Below are positions 52,051 through 64,000 of a stretch of DNA of 64,000 nt, in pieces. Below the pieces are notes generated by a model. It was not told the DNA's origin. It did no database searches and was given only the letters and a program-made list of their open reading frames with translations. The stretch comes from Sinohyriopsis cumingii. Lineage: Eukaryota > Mollusca > Bivalvia > Unionida > Unionidae. The first letter of the stretch is position 1. Every line of letters starts with the position of its first letter. The position numbers were made by a program, and so were the translations under genes. The stretch is taken from positions 137,151,579 through 137,215,578 of the forward strand of contig CM068829.1 in the NCBI GenBank assembly GCA_028554795.2. Direction: 5' to 3'.

Positions 52051-53940
52051 GCATGACATATTTCTATTTAACATGGGATTTTTTAAACTAGGGTGGCATA
52101 GTTCCATGTATGCTTGCAAGCTTATATTTTGCCAATAGCTCCGTTAAGTATGAAAGGCTTTGTTAAATTCAAATAAAATCTCAAAAATGTAATTTCTGCT
52201 TTAATTTCATGATGTTAACTGCGTGATTTTAATTTATCTTCTGACAGCAAAATGGAAGAAACAAAAGGTAAACATTTTACAAAGCTGGGGCGCAACATAA
52301 ATGAGCTTTTATACCAAAAATCATACGGATGTAAAATTTGATAAATGACTCTTAGCAGGATGCAGTTTTACAGGAAACAAGGAACATTGTTTGATTAATC
52401 ACGAAACCATGTCAAGAAGTAATGAATTAGTAACTTTAAGCATGAGTACATGAATGAAACGTTGGCTTGAAATTACGAGTTTTTCTCATTAACCGAGCAT
52501 TAAACCAGATACACCGTTGAGAAACTACTTCCGTCACAACTGTGGATTAGAAATAAAAAAAATAAAAAACTACTCAATTTTGTATCGAATGAGGCAAAAA
52601 AGCTTTTCTTAATTCCCAGAATTGTCCAATTTAACCTATGAGTTATAGGAAGATAAAGAATAATCATACAGCAATATAATCTTAATATCCGAATATACCC
52701 TTCAGACGTTTTGAGCATCTGATCAAATGCCAATGTTACCGAGTGACCTTCTGTAAGTTTCGATCATCGCTGTTTCTTGGTTTTTTATTTCAGGAGGGCT
52801 TCTTTATTGAGAAGTCAAGCGTTGTTAGTATCATCTTCAAGTTATCTCCTTTTGATTCATCTCCTTTTCAGATTCGCATCGAGCTCTCATAGTCTCATGG
52901 CAAAAATAGCCGATATAGAGCATATTCTTTTGGTATGAAAGCACCTGACGAAACTTTGTCATTACTCGCTGATGATGTCAGCTGCTCGGAAGTAGATACT
53001 GGTAAAAATCATTTGGTTTAGAATACAAGTACTTTTCAATGTCAGACACACCCCACGATTGTATGTTGAGTAACCAAGAAGATATTGGGCCTGTTTTATT
53101 ACTCCAGCATGAATTTAATAGTTGGATTGAAGTTGGAAATATTTAGAAATTGTCGCCCTTTCTATCCATTTTGATTCCTTGTCGAAAACGAATCTGCACC
53201 AGATTAAATGTCTGTAGGGTGTCTCATTGGAGAATATTTGCTTGGGTCTTCCAATGGAAATATTTGCATAAGAAGTCGACATTTGCAGTTCCATTTATTG
53301 CAGGAAGTGTTGTAAACATTCACCATTGAGCACGTTGTAGGGTAAGGAGCATGTTTCCTTACAGGTTGTGATATGGCATATTGGTACATAAGGAGCAGAC
53401 GTCTATAAAAGTGTGTTATCTGGAAGGTTAGTGTTAGGCGTTTTGTTGAGATAGTTGTTCGTATCTTGGATATAAGAAAGGCAATGTTTCAAACAAAGTC
53501 TGAAGGATATTATCAGTGAATTCAGAATTTCTCTGTTGGGTGGAATAGTTATTTTAAGAAGTGAAAATAAAATTTACCTCATATATATGTATCGGGCATT
53601 TACCGAAATGTTAGTACCTAATCATTCGCAAAATAAATAAAGTCTTTAGAACTTGACTTTGTGAGTGATTAGGTAAATATGTACACTTTTTTATAAAGAC
53701 ACAACATTAATCAATATATTTCCAGTTTTCTTCCTTCCTGCCATCACATTATTGAATTGCATCAACAAAGCATTCGATTTTAGACAGCACGTGGTTTTCC
53801 TTCATTAGCTTCTGCACACTGCCAGAGAACGTATAGTCCCATCCTCAACAACCAAGTGCCATCGATCCACATCGTTTATCATCGATGTAAAATAGGCGTA
53901 TCAACAGCTCTTGGGAAGAGGAGATGACAGAGCCCGTAAC
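52051..53940. other. Non-coding stretch
   Basis: About 1.9 kb with no recognised gene or repeat. Confidence 0.5.
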
Positions 53941-53944
53941 ACAA

Positions 53945-54018
53945 GTTAATGAGAGTCACCATGGCAACACAGTTAATGAGGGTCAACATGACAACAAGAG
54001 TTAATAAGGGTCACTATG
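53945..54018. repeat. 30-bp repeat, three imperfect copies
   Basis: AGTTAATGAGGGTCACCATG followed by GCAACAC, with changes. Confidence 0.75.
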
Positions 54019-55254
<1,236 letters not shown>

Positions 55255-55860
55255 AGCTCGTCAGAAGATGTTAGACAGATGTAACAGAATTCATGCAGGA
55301 TGTACCCCAATAGCTCGTACAAAGTTTTCAAGCCGATGTAGTCGAATTCATGCAGGATGTACCCCAATAGTTCTTACAAAGTTTTCAAGTCGATGTAATA
55401 GAATTCATGCAGGATGTACCCCAATAGTTCTTACAAAGTTTTCAAGCCGATGTAATAGAATTCATGCAGGATGTACCCCAATAGTTCTTACAAAGTTTTC
55501 AAGCCGATGTAATAGAATTCATGCAGGATGTACCCCAATAGTTCTTACAAAGTTTTCAAGCCGATGTAATAGAATTCATGCAGGATGTACCCCAATAGTT
55601 CTTACAAAGTTTTCAAGCCGTTGTAATAGAATTCATGCAGGATGTACCCCAATAGTTCTTACAAAGTTTTCAAGTTGATGTAATAGAATTCATGCAGGAT
55701 GTACCCCAATAGTTCGTACAAAGTCTTCAAGCCGATGTAATAGAATTCATGCAGGATGTACCCCAATAGTTCTTACAAAGTTTTCAAGCCGATGTAATAG
55801 AATTCATGCAGGATGTACCCCAATAGTTCGTACAAAGTCTTCAAGCCGATGTAGTCGAAT
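55255..55860 (+). repeat. Minisatellite, 57-bp unit, open as a 19-residue cysteine repeat
   Basis: About ten very similar copies of GATGTAATAGAATTCATGCA, then GGATGTACCCCAATAGTTCT, then TACAAAGTTTTCAAGCC. The plus frame 55268-55678 gives a 19-residue repeat (SRCNRIHAGCTPIVLTKFS) with two cysteines per unit. Later units run into a stop when GCCGATG becomes GTTGATG. There is no signal peptide, splice context or flanking coding sequence, so I class it as a minisatellite. Confidence 0.93.
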
Positions 55861-56877
55861 TGGTACCAAAACTACTTGGATAGCTTGTGGGAAGTTTTCA
55901 TTACATTTGTAAGTATTTCTCATTTTTGTTCAATGTACTTGACAATTTTGATATGACTGGTTTAACCAGTTGCTTTTGAAGTTCTAATTTAACCTAATGT
56001 TACCATCTTTATAAGTGTGTGGGCATTGTCTTTTGAAATAGTCAAGTAAGTGGGTAGATCTCGATCAATTTATAAAATGTACAGTTTTATTGGCATCCGG
56101 AGATTTTGTGCAATTGTCTTCTATCCAGGGGATTTGCTAATTTCTTGCCCATTGAAATTACTTTTATATGTGTGTTTTGTTTGATTTTTTGTTGTTTTAA
56201 ACGAGTTTCATACCTTTATTGAGACAATTCCCTGATTTTCTTAATTCCAAATTCTTTATATTTCTACTCTATATTTGGAGACGAGTTAGAGGAGACTGTC
56301 ATTTCCTTCCTTAGGAAATGTTCTATGTTGTATTGATCAAATTCTGCGCCATTCACACTTATGCTTGAATCACATTTTCGGTGAATATATTTCAGTCTAT
56401 TTTAGAGTTTTCTAATTATAAAATTAGTTTAAAATCTACTTTCATTTCCAAGCATTTCCATGCGTTATGTTATTGTAGCATTTCCACGTACATTTGTGCA
56501 TGAACTTCCCCTGTTATGCTTACATATTGTCTATATTCATGAGCACGTATTCGATTCTACCAAATACCCAGTTTGTGCAGGTTTTTTTTTCCTTTGGTTC
56601 AAATTCGCAAGTTTTCCATCCGATAGAGCGTCGATGATAAAAATGATTATTTTCTAAGAATATTCTCATCCGTTGAAGGCAATCGTCTAACCGCCACCAA
56701 CTACTAATGAATGAGTTATGAATCAAAATGTATGAAACTAAACTATGTAATTTTCTTTCCTTGTCATTCGATCTGTCTAAAATTATTCCATTGCCACTGG
56801 AAAATATATATTCATTCATTAAGTTTTAAAATACCTATTCCTTTCAGTAGTGATCTGATTAGGTCCCAATATTATGT
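55861..56877. other. Non-coding stretch
   Basis: Nothing recognised. Confidence 0.5.
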
Positions 56878-57050
56878 GCCTACGTAATTGTCTTCCTTGT
56901 TGTCTACGTAATTGTCTTCCTTGTTGCCTTGGTAATTATCTTTCTTATTGGCTATGCAATTGTCTTACATGTTGCCTATGTAATTGTCTTCATTCCTGCC
57001 TACGTAAATGTCTTCCTTGTTACCTACGTAATTGTCTTCTTTGTTGCCAG
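56878..57050. repeat. 24-bp tandem repeat, seven to eight copies
   Basis: Copies of TACGTAATTGTCTTCCTTGT followed by TGCC. The 8-codon period gives a Cys/Leu-rich open frame that is an artefact. Confidence 0.92.
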
Positions 57051-57689
57051 TGCAGTGTTCGATTTTGTTTTGTACTGGCTATACCGTTCAAGCTTGTTGA
57101 TTTTGTGTTTTATACAGGCTTCGTCTTCTAGCTATCATTCGTCTCTTCTACGAGGTTTCAAGTCTTTCTTGTCTTGTATTTGTTGCAAGAATCTAATGCA
57201 AGTACACTATGCTTTGCTTCAGTTCGTTATTATCTCGTCGTGGTTAGAATTCCTGCCTCTGATATCTTTCATGTTCGGCTTTGTGAGCCTCTGACATATT
57301 TTTACGTTTGAACAAACAGATTAAGCAATATATTGAAGATAAGAAATCTCTGCAAGCTAAACTAATTTCCTTTTGCCTCTTTATCTTTGCGCTTTTCGCT
57401 TAATAAATTTTCAGGAGATCGTGATTTCTTAACCTTTATCAGCCATTTGGGTACACCAGATTGTATATTGTATCAACCGTGCGACGTTCTATCGAACTTG
57501 CCTTTCAAGGCATTTAAAATTAATGTTAAAGGAGGGCTAATATGTACAAATATTAAGAATTGTAGTAAATCAAACATTAATCAGATGCTCCAGAATTTGT
57601 ACTCTAAATGCATATTCCAAGAAGTAAATTGTTACCAGAAGTTCACGATTAATCGGATGACTCTGGCGCTGAGCTTGTTAACAATGAAC
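57051..57689. other. Non-coding stretch with one unexplained open frame
   Basis: The frame 57387-57734 (115 residues) has a fairly ordinary amino-acid mix but no recognisable domain, no splice context I can defend, and its end runs into a tandem repeat. Not called as a gene. Confidence 0.35.
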
Positions 57690-57795
57690 TCAAACACAAC
57701 GTTGATACATCGTGTTCAAAGGTACTTTCGTTGATTCATCGCGTTCAAGGGTACTTACGTTGATGCATCGTGTTCAAGGTTACGTACGTTGATTC
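57690..57795. repeat. About 30-bp tandem repeat, three to four copies
   Basis: Copies of ACGTTGATTCATCGCGTTCA followed by AGGGTACTT. Confidence 0.85.
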
Positions 57796-59014
57796 TATGT
57801 ATGATGTTATTATAGTCTAGTCCAAATGTCCTTTTTAATATGACCTCTTGCATTCCAAATTCTAATAGTAAATACAAAAACGTGTTAATGTTATGCTGTA
57901 CGTAGCATGACGGCTTTAAAGGATAACTCTTTTTTTGCTGCAACGTGTTTAATTCTCTTTAGCTATTGCCAAAGAATATGCACAATTTCTCAAATATACT
58001 TACTTAGTGTCGTGCACTTAAGAAACCTATTCCTGCAAATTTAGTTAATAATTTCTGAAAACAAAACAGATATGACATTGTCAAATAGAATAAAACATCT
58101 TAAAATCAAATTAACATATCAGATAACATAAAGGTAGTTATTGTCCAAGACGTTGTTTTAGCAATATACACTGATCTTATTTATTGAACTGTTCAAGCAC
58201 ACATAGCTAGATAACTAAATTATATATACTTGGAAAGATTCAGATAAAGAACGTTCCACACGCAAATTTTTCAAAGGGAGATGAAACGTTTGATAAAAAA
58301 CAACAATTAAAATTCACGTACAAATACACAGAGAAGGCTCATGAGAGTCATAACTAACAATCATTTTTTGAAGGTCATGTTTTCTATAAATAACAAGTAT
58401 ATAATGTCAATTATATTGAAATTAAATGAACCAAACTACATGCCCACCAAATATGAAGTTTGGTTGCATAAAGGGACGCAAATGGTGTCAGGAATATATA
58501 ATTCAGTATTGATTTATGAAAATAGTTCACCATTAAATGATTAAAATTTCCTTGTCAAATTCAACCCCGGAGCGGTGTGTTTTATATTGAAATTATCCGG
58601 TAGTGCTTTCAGGTTAATGATTGGATTTATTTATAGTGGCTTAGTGAAACAGGATGGATAGCTAAAGAAACGTACAATGACGTAACTTAAAGACAAAAAT
58701 GTCACAAAGGTTAATTAGGTAAGATAATTGCATGATATTATTTGCGTGGTTTTCATTTATGTTCTTAAAGAAAAGTACAAGTTACAGCATTTAACTATAG
58801 CTTGAAATGGTTTGGAAAATAAACATCCTTGGGAATTGATTTCAAAATCTAAATCTTGACAAGGTGCAATTTACGGAAAATGTGGATTTGCTTCCAGTTG
58901 AGGAAGAAGCCATTAGCGTGTAGTGAAAAATTAATGGTTCAGTTCCAGGAAACGTAACGGAGCATAAAATAAGATATAACATACATAGTATTCAGGGTTT
59001 AGATATTGATGGTA
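57796..59014. other. Non-coding stretch
   Basis: Nothing recognised. Confidence 0.5.
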
Positions 59015-59015
59015 A

Positions 59016-59054
<39 letters not shown>

Positions 59055-59100
59055 ATTTAAAATACATAAATAAATAAATAAATAAATAAAATTAAAAAAT
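59015..59100. repeat. (AAAT)n microsatellite
   Basis: Two AAAT runs separated by a short TTAAAATAC interruption. Confidence 0.96.
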
Positions 59101-59284
59101 ACAAAGAACTGAAAACTCGATTTATGTCGACTTTTTGAGAAAAATGATGATGCTTTTGTATCGAAAGAGTTAATAGCTTGTTTTATTGTTTGTCTTTTCT
59201 TGTTCTTTTGTTCTTTCATGTATTAGATCGTTTGAATCTTCCAACGATGCAGTCACATATCAGCTCGTATATCTAGTCATAACG

Positions 59285-59500
59285 AGCAGTGTACAACATA
59301 TCAATTTTAGTCCATTTTTTATACAATAGATCTCAATATAGTCCTGACAAGCAGTGTACAGCATATCAATTTTAGTCCATTTTTTATACAATAGATCTCA
59401 ACATAGTCCTGACAAGCAGAGTACAACATGTCAATTTTAGTCCATTTTTTATACTATAGATCTCAATATAGTCCTGACAAGCAGTGTATCATTTTCAGTA
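59285..59500. repeat. Minisatellite, 65-bp unit
   Basis: Just over three copies containing GCAGTGTACAACATATCAAT, TTTAGTCCATTTTTTATACA and ATAGATCTCAATATAGTCCT. Confidence 0.92.
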
Positions 59501-59879
59501 CATTTTCTTATCTACTATATATCTCTTTACAAACTGAACATCCGATAACGATATTTTTCGTGTCAGACAAAGTTACGCAACACATATTGCTGGAACGGCT
59601 ACCTCTACGTAGATTTGGTATTCAAACGGGAAAAGAATTGATTTTGCAGTTTCCGTATGTTTTTGATGTAGTGCACTCGTCAAGTTTTCATTTCGTTAAA
59701 TACCTTCCTTATTTACTGGCAAGAAGTAATTGGAGACTATATAAATAATGTTAAAATATTTCACAGATAATAAATTCATTTTTTAAAAATTTAATAGTAA
59801 CTTTATGCAAATACTCATAGTGTTGAGTTAAAATGAAATTAAGAATCCTTGTGAAAATGCTTTCTCTCACAATTTTAAG
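59501..59879. other. Non-coding stretch
   Basis: Nothing recognised. Confidence 0.5.
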
Positions 59880-60645
59880 GACTAACTTCATGCTATATTT
59901 GTACAACACTGTATGGACTCACTTCATGTTATATGTCTATACATTGTAGAGACTAACACCATGTTGTATGTCTAACATCATATGGAATGACTTCATGTTA
60001 TATGTTTAAACATTGTATAGACTAACTTCATGTTTTATGTCAAAACATTGTATGGACTAACTTCGTGTTTTATGTCAAAACATTGTATGGACTAACATCA
60101 TGTTATATGTCTAACCATTGTATGGACTAACTTCATGTTATATGTTTAAACATTGTATGGACTAACTTCATGTTTTATGTCTAAACATTTTATGGACTAA
60201 CATTAAGTCATATGTTCAAACATTATATAAACTAACCTCATGTTTTATATCTAATCATTGCATGGGCTAACTTCATGTTATCTTAACATTCTATGGACTA
60301 ACAGAATGTTGTATGTCTAGTAATTATATGGACTATCTTCCTGTTATATGTTGAAACGTTGCAATAACTAACATCATGTTATCTTACTTAATATTTCATG
60401 GACTAACTTCGTTTTATATTTCTACAATTTTATGGACTAACTTCCAATTTTATTTCTACAATTTTATGGACTAACTTTATCTTTTTGCAGTGACTAACTT
60501 CAAGCTATATAATGTTTAACATTATGGACTAGCTTTGTGTTCTATATCTAAATCTGTATGGACTTACGTCAGGTTCATTTCTACAGATGTATGGACTAAA
60601 TTCATGATCTATGTCTAAACATTTATAGCAAATGTTCGTTCTTTA
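59880..60645. repeat. Minisatellite, about 35-bp unit
   Basis: Around 20 diverged copies of GTATGGACTAACTTCATGTT then ATATGTCTAAACATT. Confidence 0.92.
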
Positions 60646-61088
60646 TTTCTGCAACTTGATGGAATTACGTTATGGTTTAATTTCGTGTTATATTTCTACA
60701 ACTTGATGGAATTACGTTATGGTTTAATTTCGTGTTATTTTTCTACAACTTGATGGAATTACGTTATGGTTTAATTTCGTGTTATATTTCTACAATTTGA
60801 TGGAATTACGGTGTGGTTTAATTTCGTGTTATATTTCTACAACTTGATGGAATTACGTTACGGTTTAATTTCGTGTTATATTTCTACAACTTTTGATGGA
60901 ATTACGTTACGGTTTAATTTCGTGTTATATTTCTACAACTTGATGGAATTACGTTACGGTTTAATTTCGTGTTATATTTCTACAACTTGATGGAATTACG
61001 GTGTGGTTTAATTTCGTGTTATATTTCTACAACTTGATGGAATTACGTTATGGATTAATTTCGTGTTATATTTCTACAACGTTATGGA
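60646..61088. repeat. Minisatellite, 47-bp unit
   Basis: About nine copies, several identical, of GATGGAATTACGTTATGGTT, then TAATTTCGTGTTATATTTCT, then ACAACTT. The last 34 bp match the flanking arrays' unit, and the first 13 bp look like a partial duplication of it. Confidence 0.94.
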
Positions 61089-61925
61089 TTAGATTCATAT
61101 TTATTTCTACCACATTATATGCTATTTTCATGCTACATTTCACCAACTGTATATACAAACTGCATTGCTATTTTTCTACGATTTTGTTCTCTTTTCTACA
61201 ACGTTTTGGACTAAATTTTTGTTTTATCTCTACAAAATTGTATGGATAACATGACGCTTTATTTCGACAAATTTATGGAGTTAATGCATGCTTCGTAGCT
61301 ATTGGCTTTCTCCGTGATTAATTTCTACGACTTTGTGGCTCTATTTTTGCTTAACGACAAAATTATGGACTCACTTCGTGCTTAATTTCTACGACTTTTC
61401 TATCTTCATCCTTTTCTTGTACAACTTTATAGACTAACTTCATGCTTTAATTCTATAATTTTATAGACTGAATTCATGTTTTTATTCTACAATTGTATAG
61501 ACTGACTTCATGTTTTTATTTTATGATTATATACACTGATATTTCATGCTTTAATTCTATAATTGTATATACTGACTTCAATCTGTAATTCTTAATTGTA
61601 TGGACTGACTTCACGCTTTATTTCTATAATTGTATGGACTGACTTCATACTTTATTTATATAATCGTATGGTCTGATTTCATGCTTTATTTCTATATTTA
61701 TATGGACTGATTGCATGCTTTATTTCTATAATTGTATGGACTGACTTCGTGCTTTGTTTCTATTATTGTATGGACTGACTTCATACTTTATTTCCATAAT
61801 TGGATGGACTGACTTCGTGCTTTATTTCTATAATATTACGAACTGACTTCATGCTTTATTTCTATAATTGTATGGACTAACTTCATTCTTTATTTCTACA
61901 ATTTTATAAACTGACTTAATTTTTT
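61089..61925. repeat. Minisatellite, about 34-bp unit
   Basis: Around 24 diverged copies of TATGGACTGACTTCATGCTT then TATTTCTATAATTG. Related to the two arrays to its left. Confidence 0.93.
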
Positions 61926-63339
61926 CCTGATAATTTACGGAATAACATCAATAAAATAACTGTTTTCATTTTGTTGATTTTAATAGCACTTTAAGGCGTT
62001 ATTTTGAATATCAATCCCATCATTATATTAGATTATATTATATATGATTTTCATTCCTAGCAAACATTTCTGGAATTTAAATGATAATAACTCAGGATTT
62101 GATCGATTCCCTTCACTAAAATTGACGGTTCTAAGTACTGTACGATATTTCTAACTAGACGTTATAGTTGAAAGACCAGCCATATCTTTTTTTGCTCTTT
62201 TATTGTTTGCTTCGCAATATTCATTGTTGGAACATTGTACTCCACGTAAATATTGACTTTAGGTATCACAAGAGTTGTTAAAAATTTTAATCTGATTCTT
62301 GCTGAAAGATTGCTGCTAATAAATTATTCTAAACATTTCCCAATTGTTTTTGTTAGCAATTAATGTGTTTGTTTGAATATAAATTTAGAGATACTCCTAA
62401 GGTAGCAATGATTAAAAATAAGAGCATATCATGCCCAAGATTTGTTAATATGTATTATGGTACAGCTAAAAGCCAATATAAAGCCCGTGATAAGGTTCTC
62501 TGCAAACCTTAAAATATTTCTTTCACTTCTCTCAATACCAGCGCTTTATTGCATATATTTCTTATCTTTTTTTTTACAAACGCAAAGCGCGCACCATACC
62601 ATCCCAATGTCAAAATAGTCTAATAATTACATCTTTTTAATGAAAAACATTCAAATTAATCACCGATATGCTTGGAATAGTAGCGATAATTGTTTGAAGT
62701 TTCTGTCGTAAACATTTTAAACCAGTCTGTCAGCAGTCAGATTTGAAGATATTCCTCTCTAGATCAATGCAACTGTAAGTGCTTCTTTAGGTAATCCACA
62801 AAACCGGCTTGATTTCTCTATCTGCTTGACAGCGGGAAGTTACCGACGTTGATGCACGGTTTCTTGTTCCATGTGTAAAGAGCGCTGATATGCTACTGAC
62901 AGTTCAACGAATATGTATGGATAATTAGGTCAATATAGCAATAGTATCGACAGGGGCAAATGTACTCGTGGGTGTCTGTTTGATGACGTGTATTAAAGAC
63001 TTACACTACGGCTCATGCATGCTAAAGTAAGTCTGATTTCACCCAAGATTAGACGTCTTTCTGGGGCTTAATGAGGTGTAAGTTTCTAAACGTATTATTG
63101 GTTTCATGTCATTTTTTTACAGTTTTTCATTCGACAAACACACTACACTTTTATTTTTGTCAAATTGAGATGAAAGCGATAAATAGTTACAGAATTTGAA
63201 CGTTTCATATATAAGGTGGTTTCGTTTGTAATACAAAACATGTGAGGACAAAATACTTTTAAAAAAATTGCCCAAACGACTAAGAAACAATAACATTTAA
63301 TTATAAAAAAAATGACGTAAAGAATGACAAAGTTAACAA
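61926..63339. other. Non-coding stretch
   Basis: About 1.4 kb, nothing recognised. Confidence 0.5.
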
Positions 63340-63515
63340 TCTAGCCAATCATTCGACTCTTTATAACCTGAAGGAAATTCAATCCAGCCAATCATTTGAA
63401 TCTTATAACCTGAAGGAAATTCAATCCAGCCAATCATTTGAATCTTTATAATCTGAAGGAAATTCAATCCATCCAATCATTTGAATCTTTATAACCCAAA
63501 GGAAATTCAATGATT
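63340..63515. repeat. Minisatellite, about 43-bp unit
   Basis: Four copies of CCAGCCAATCATTTGAATCT then TTATAACCTGAAGGAAATTCAA-type sequence. Confidence 0.93.
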
Positions 63516-63639
63516 TCATAAGTAATTGAGGAAAGCGAAATTATTAGGGAGCGGTTAAATTTGATATAACAAACTAATCACAAAATAGGCCTGTTAGAAA
63601 CTTTCAGGAATTAGATATTTCGCACCTCGACTATGCCCT

Positions 63640-64000
63640 CTATTAATTGGCTAGACTGCATGTGATCTCCAAAGGCTGCAACGTGTGCAAAAACATCGCA
63701 GCAAAACTGGTGCTCAAATCTAATACTAATTCATATGACCGCCTCAAACGACTGCACTGGTTGCATCAAACGACTACACAGGTTGCCTCAAACAACTACA
63801 CTGGTTGTCTTAAACAACTACACTGGTTGCCCACTGAACTAACGATAACACAGAAAGTCCTCGCTCTAGAGTTCAAAAGTCTGAAAGTTCAATCCCCACA
63901 GTATCTTAGAGACATGGCTGAGCTGCATGTAAGAGAGAGGAAAGGTCTTCGGTCTGATGCAACAGTCATACGTTTGAGGATACCGTCCACAAAAAGAAAA
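63640..64000 (+). pseudogene. LINE reverse transcriptase C-terminal relic, running off the window
   Basis: Reads LQRLQRVQ, then (after a one-base shift) KNIAAKLVLKSNTNSYDRLK, RLHWL, and after an internal tandem expansion LPTELTITQKVLALEFKSLK, PQYLRDMAELH and RKGLRSDATVIRLRIPSTKR. This is the wording of the thumb/C-terminal region of CR1/L2-type LINEs (LQ.VQN.AA.L.., LHWLP, Y..D......LRS). The remaining C-terminus and 3' end lie beyond 64000. It is less decayed than the relic at 23560 but still frameshifted. Confidence 0.85.
63744..63831 (+). repeat. 22-bp repeat, four copies, inside the LINE relic
   Basis: Four copies of TCAAACGACTACACTGGTTG plus two variable bases. A single copy corresponds to the LINE's conserved LHWL segment, so three extra copies (66 bp) have been added without changing the frame. 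Confidence 0.9.

Noticed and set aside
57387..57734. 115-residue open frame with ordinary composition
   Set aside because: No recognisable domain, no paired splice sites I can defend, and it runs into a tandem repeat.

Overview
This is a eukaryotic, AT-rich, repeat-dense window with very low gene content. The one convincing host gene is a class-A GPCR of the cholecystokinin/sulfakinin receptor type. It is represented by its last two coding exons on the + strand (22566-22931 and 30232-30791), separated by an intron of about 7.3 kb with good GT/AG boundaries and matching phase. The receptor's protostome-like TM6, the tRNA-derived SINEs with a MetaSINE-like body, and the CR1/L2-like LINE debris suggest a lophotrochozoan animal, most likely a mollusc. 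That assignment is inference. No prokaryotic genes, CRISPR arrays, rRNA or stand-alone tRNA genes are visible.

Layout. 1-22565: upstream of the first visible receptor exon (intron or intergenic). It is dominated by long minisatellites: 48 bp (290-710), 46 bp (1595-6147, about 99 copies with a 460-bp higher-order repeat), 50 bp (7897-8146), 40 bp (8185-10535), 32 bp, 47 bp, 33 bp (14026-16160) and another 46 bp (17249-18075). It also holds one truncated SINE and a foldback hairpin (19398-19522). 22566-30791: receptor exons and their intron, which contains a sense-oriented reverse-transcriptase relic, a full-length SINE with a 14-bp target-site duplication, a 37-bp minisatellite whose every unit carries a splice-donor-like GGTAAGTA, two adjacent foldback hairpins and several microsatellites. 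30792-45400: intergenic DNA with (TA)n tracts, a short SINE derivative, a minus-strand reverse-transcriptase relic (37860-38800), a full SINE (41676-41923) and a 64-bp minisatellite. 45400-49562: duplicated 98-bp blocks, another SINE, and an internally deleted CR1/L2-like LINE that is itself split by a SINE with a 15-bp target-site duplication. 49563-64000: a 279-bp tandem duplication, a 57-bp array, a 24-bp array, a run of three related arrays (35, 47 and 34 bp; 59880-61925), a 43-bp array, and a last LINE relic running off the window end.

Functionally, the only gene encodes a peptide-hormone receptor that would act at the plasma membrane. Everything else is mobile-element debris or tandem repeat. 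Almost all the long open frames lie in arrays whose unit length is a multiple of three, or in (TA)n and SINE sequence, and are not genes. I did not find a new multi-gene system. The most unusual property is the number and variety of independent minisatellites (more than 25) in 64 kb, two of which multiply a splice-donor consensus.
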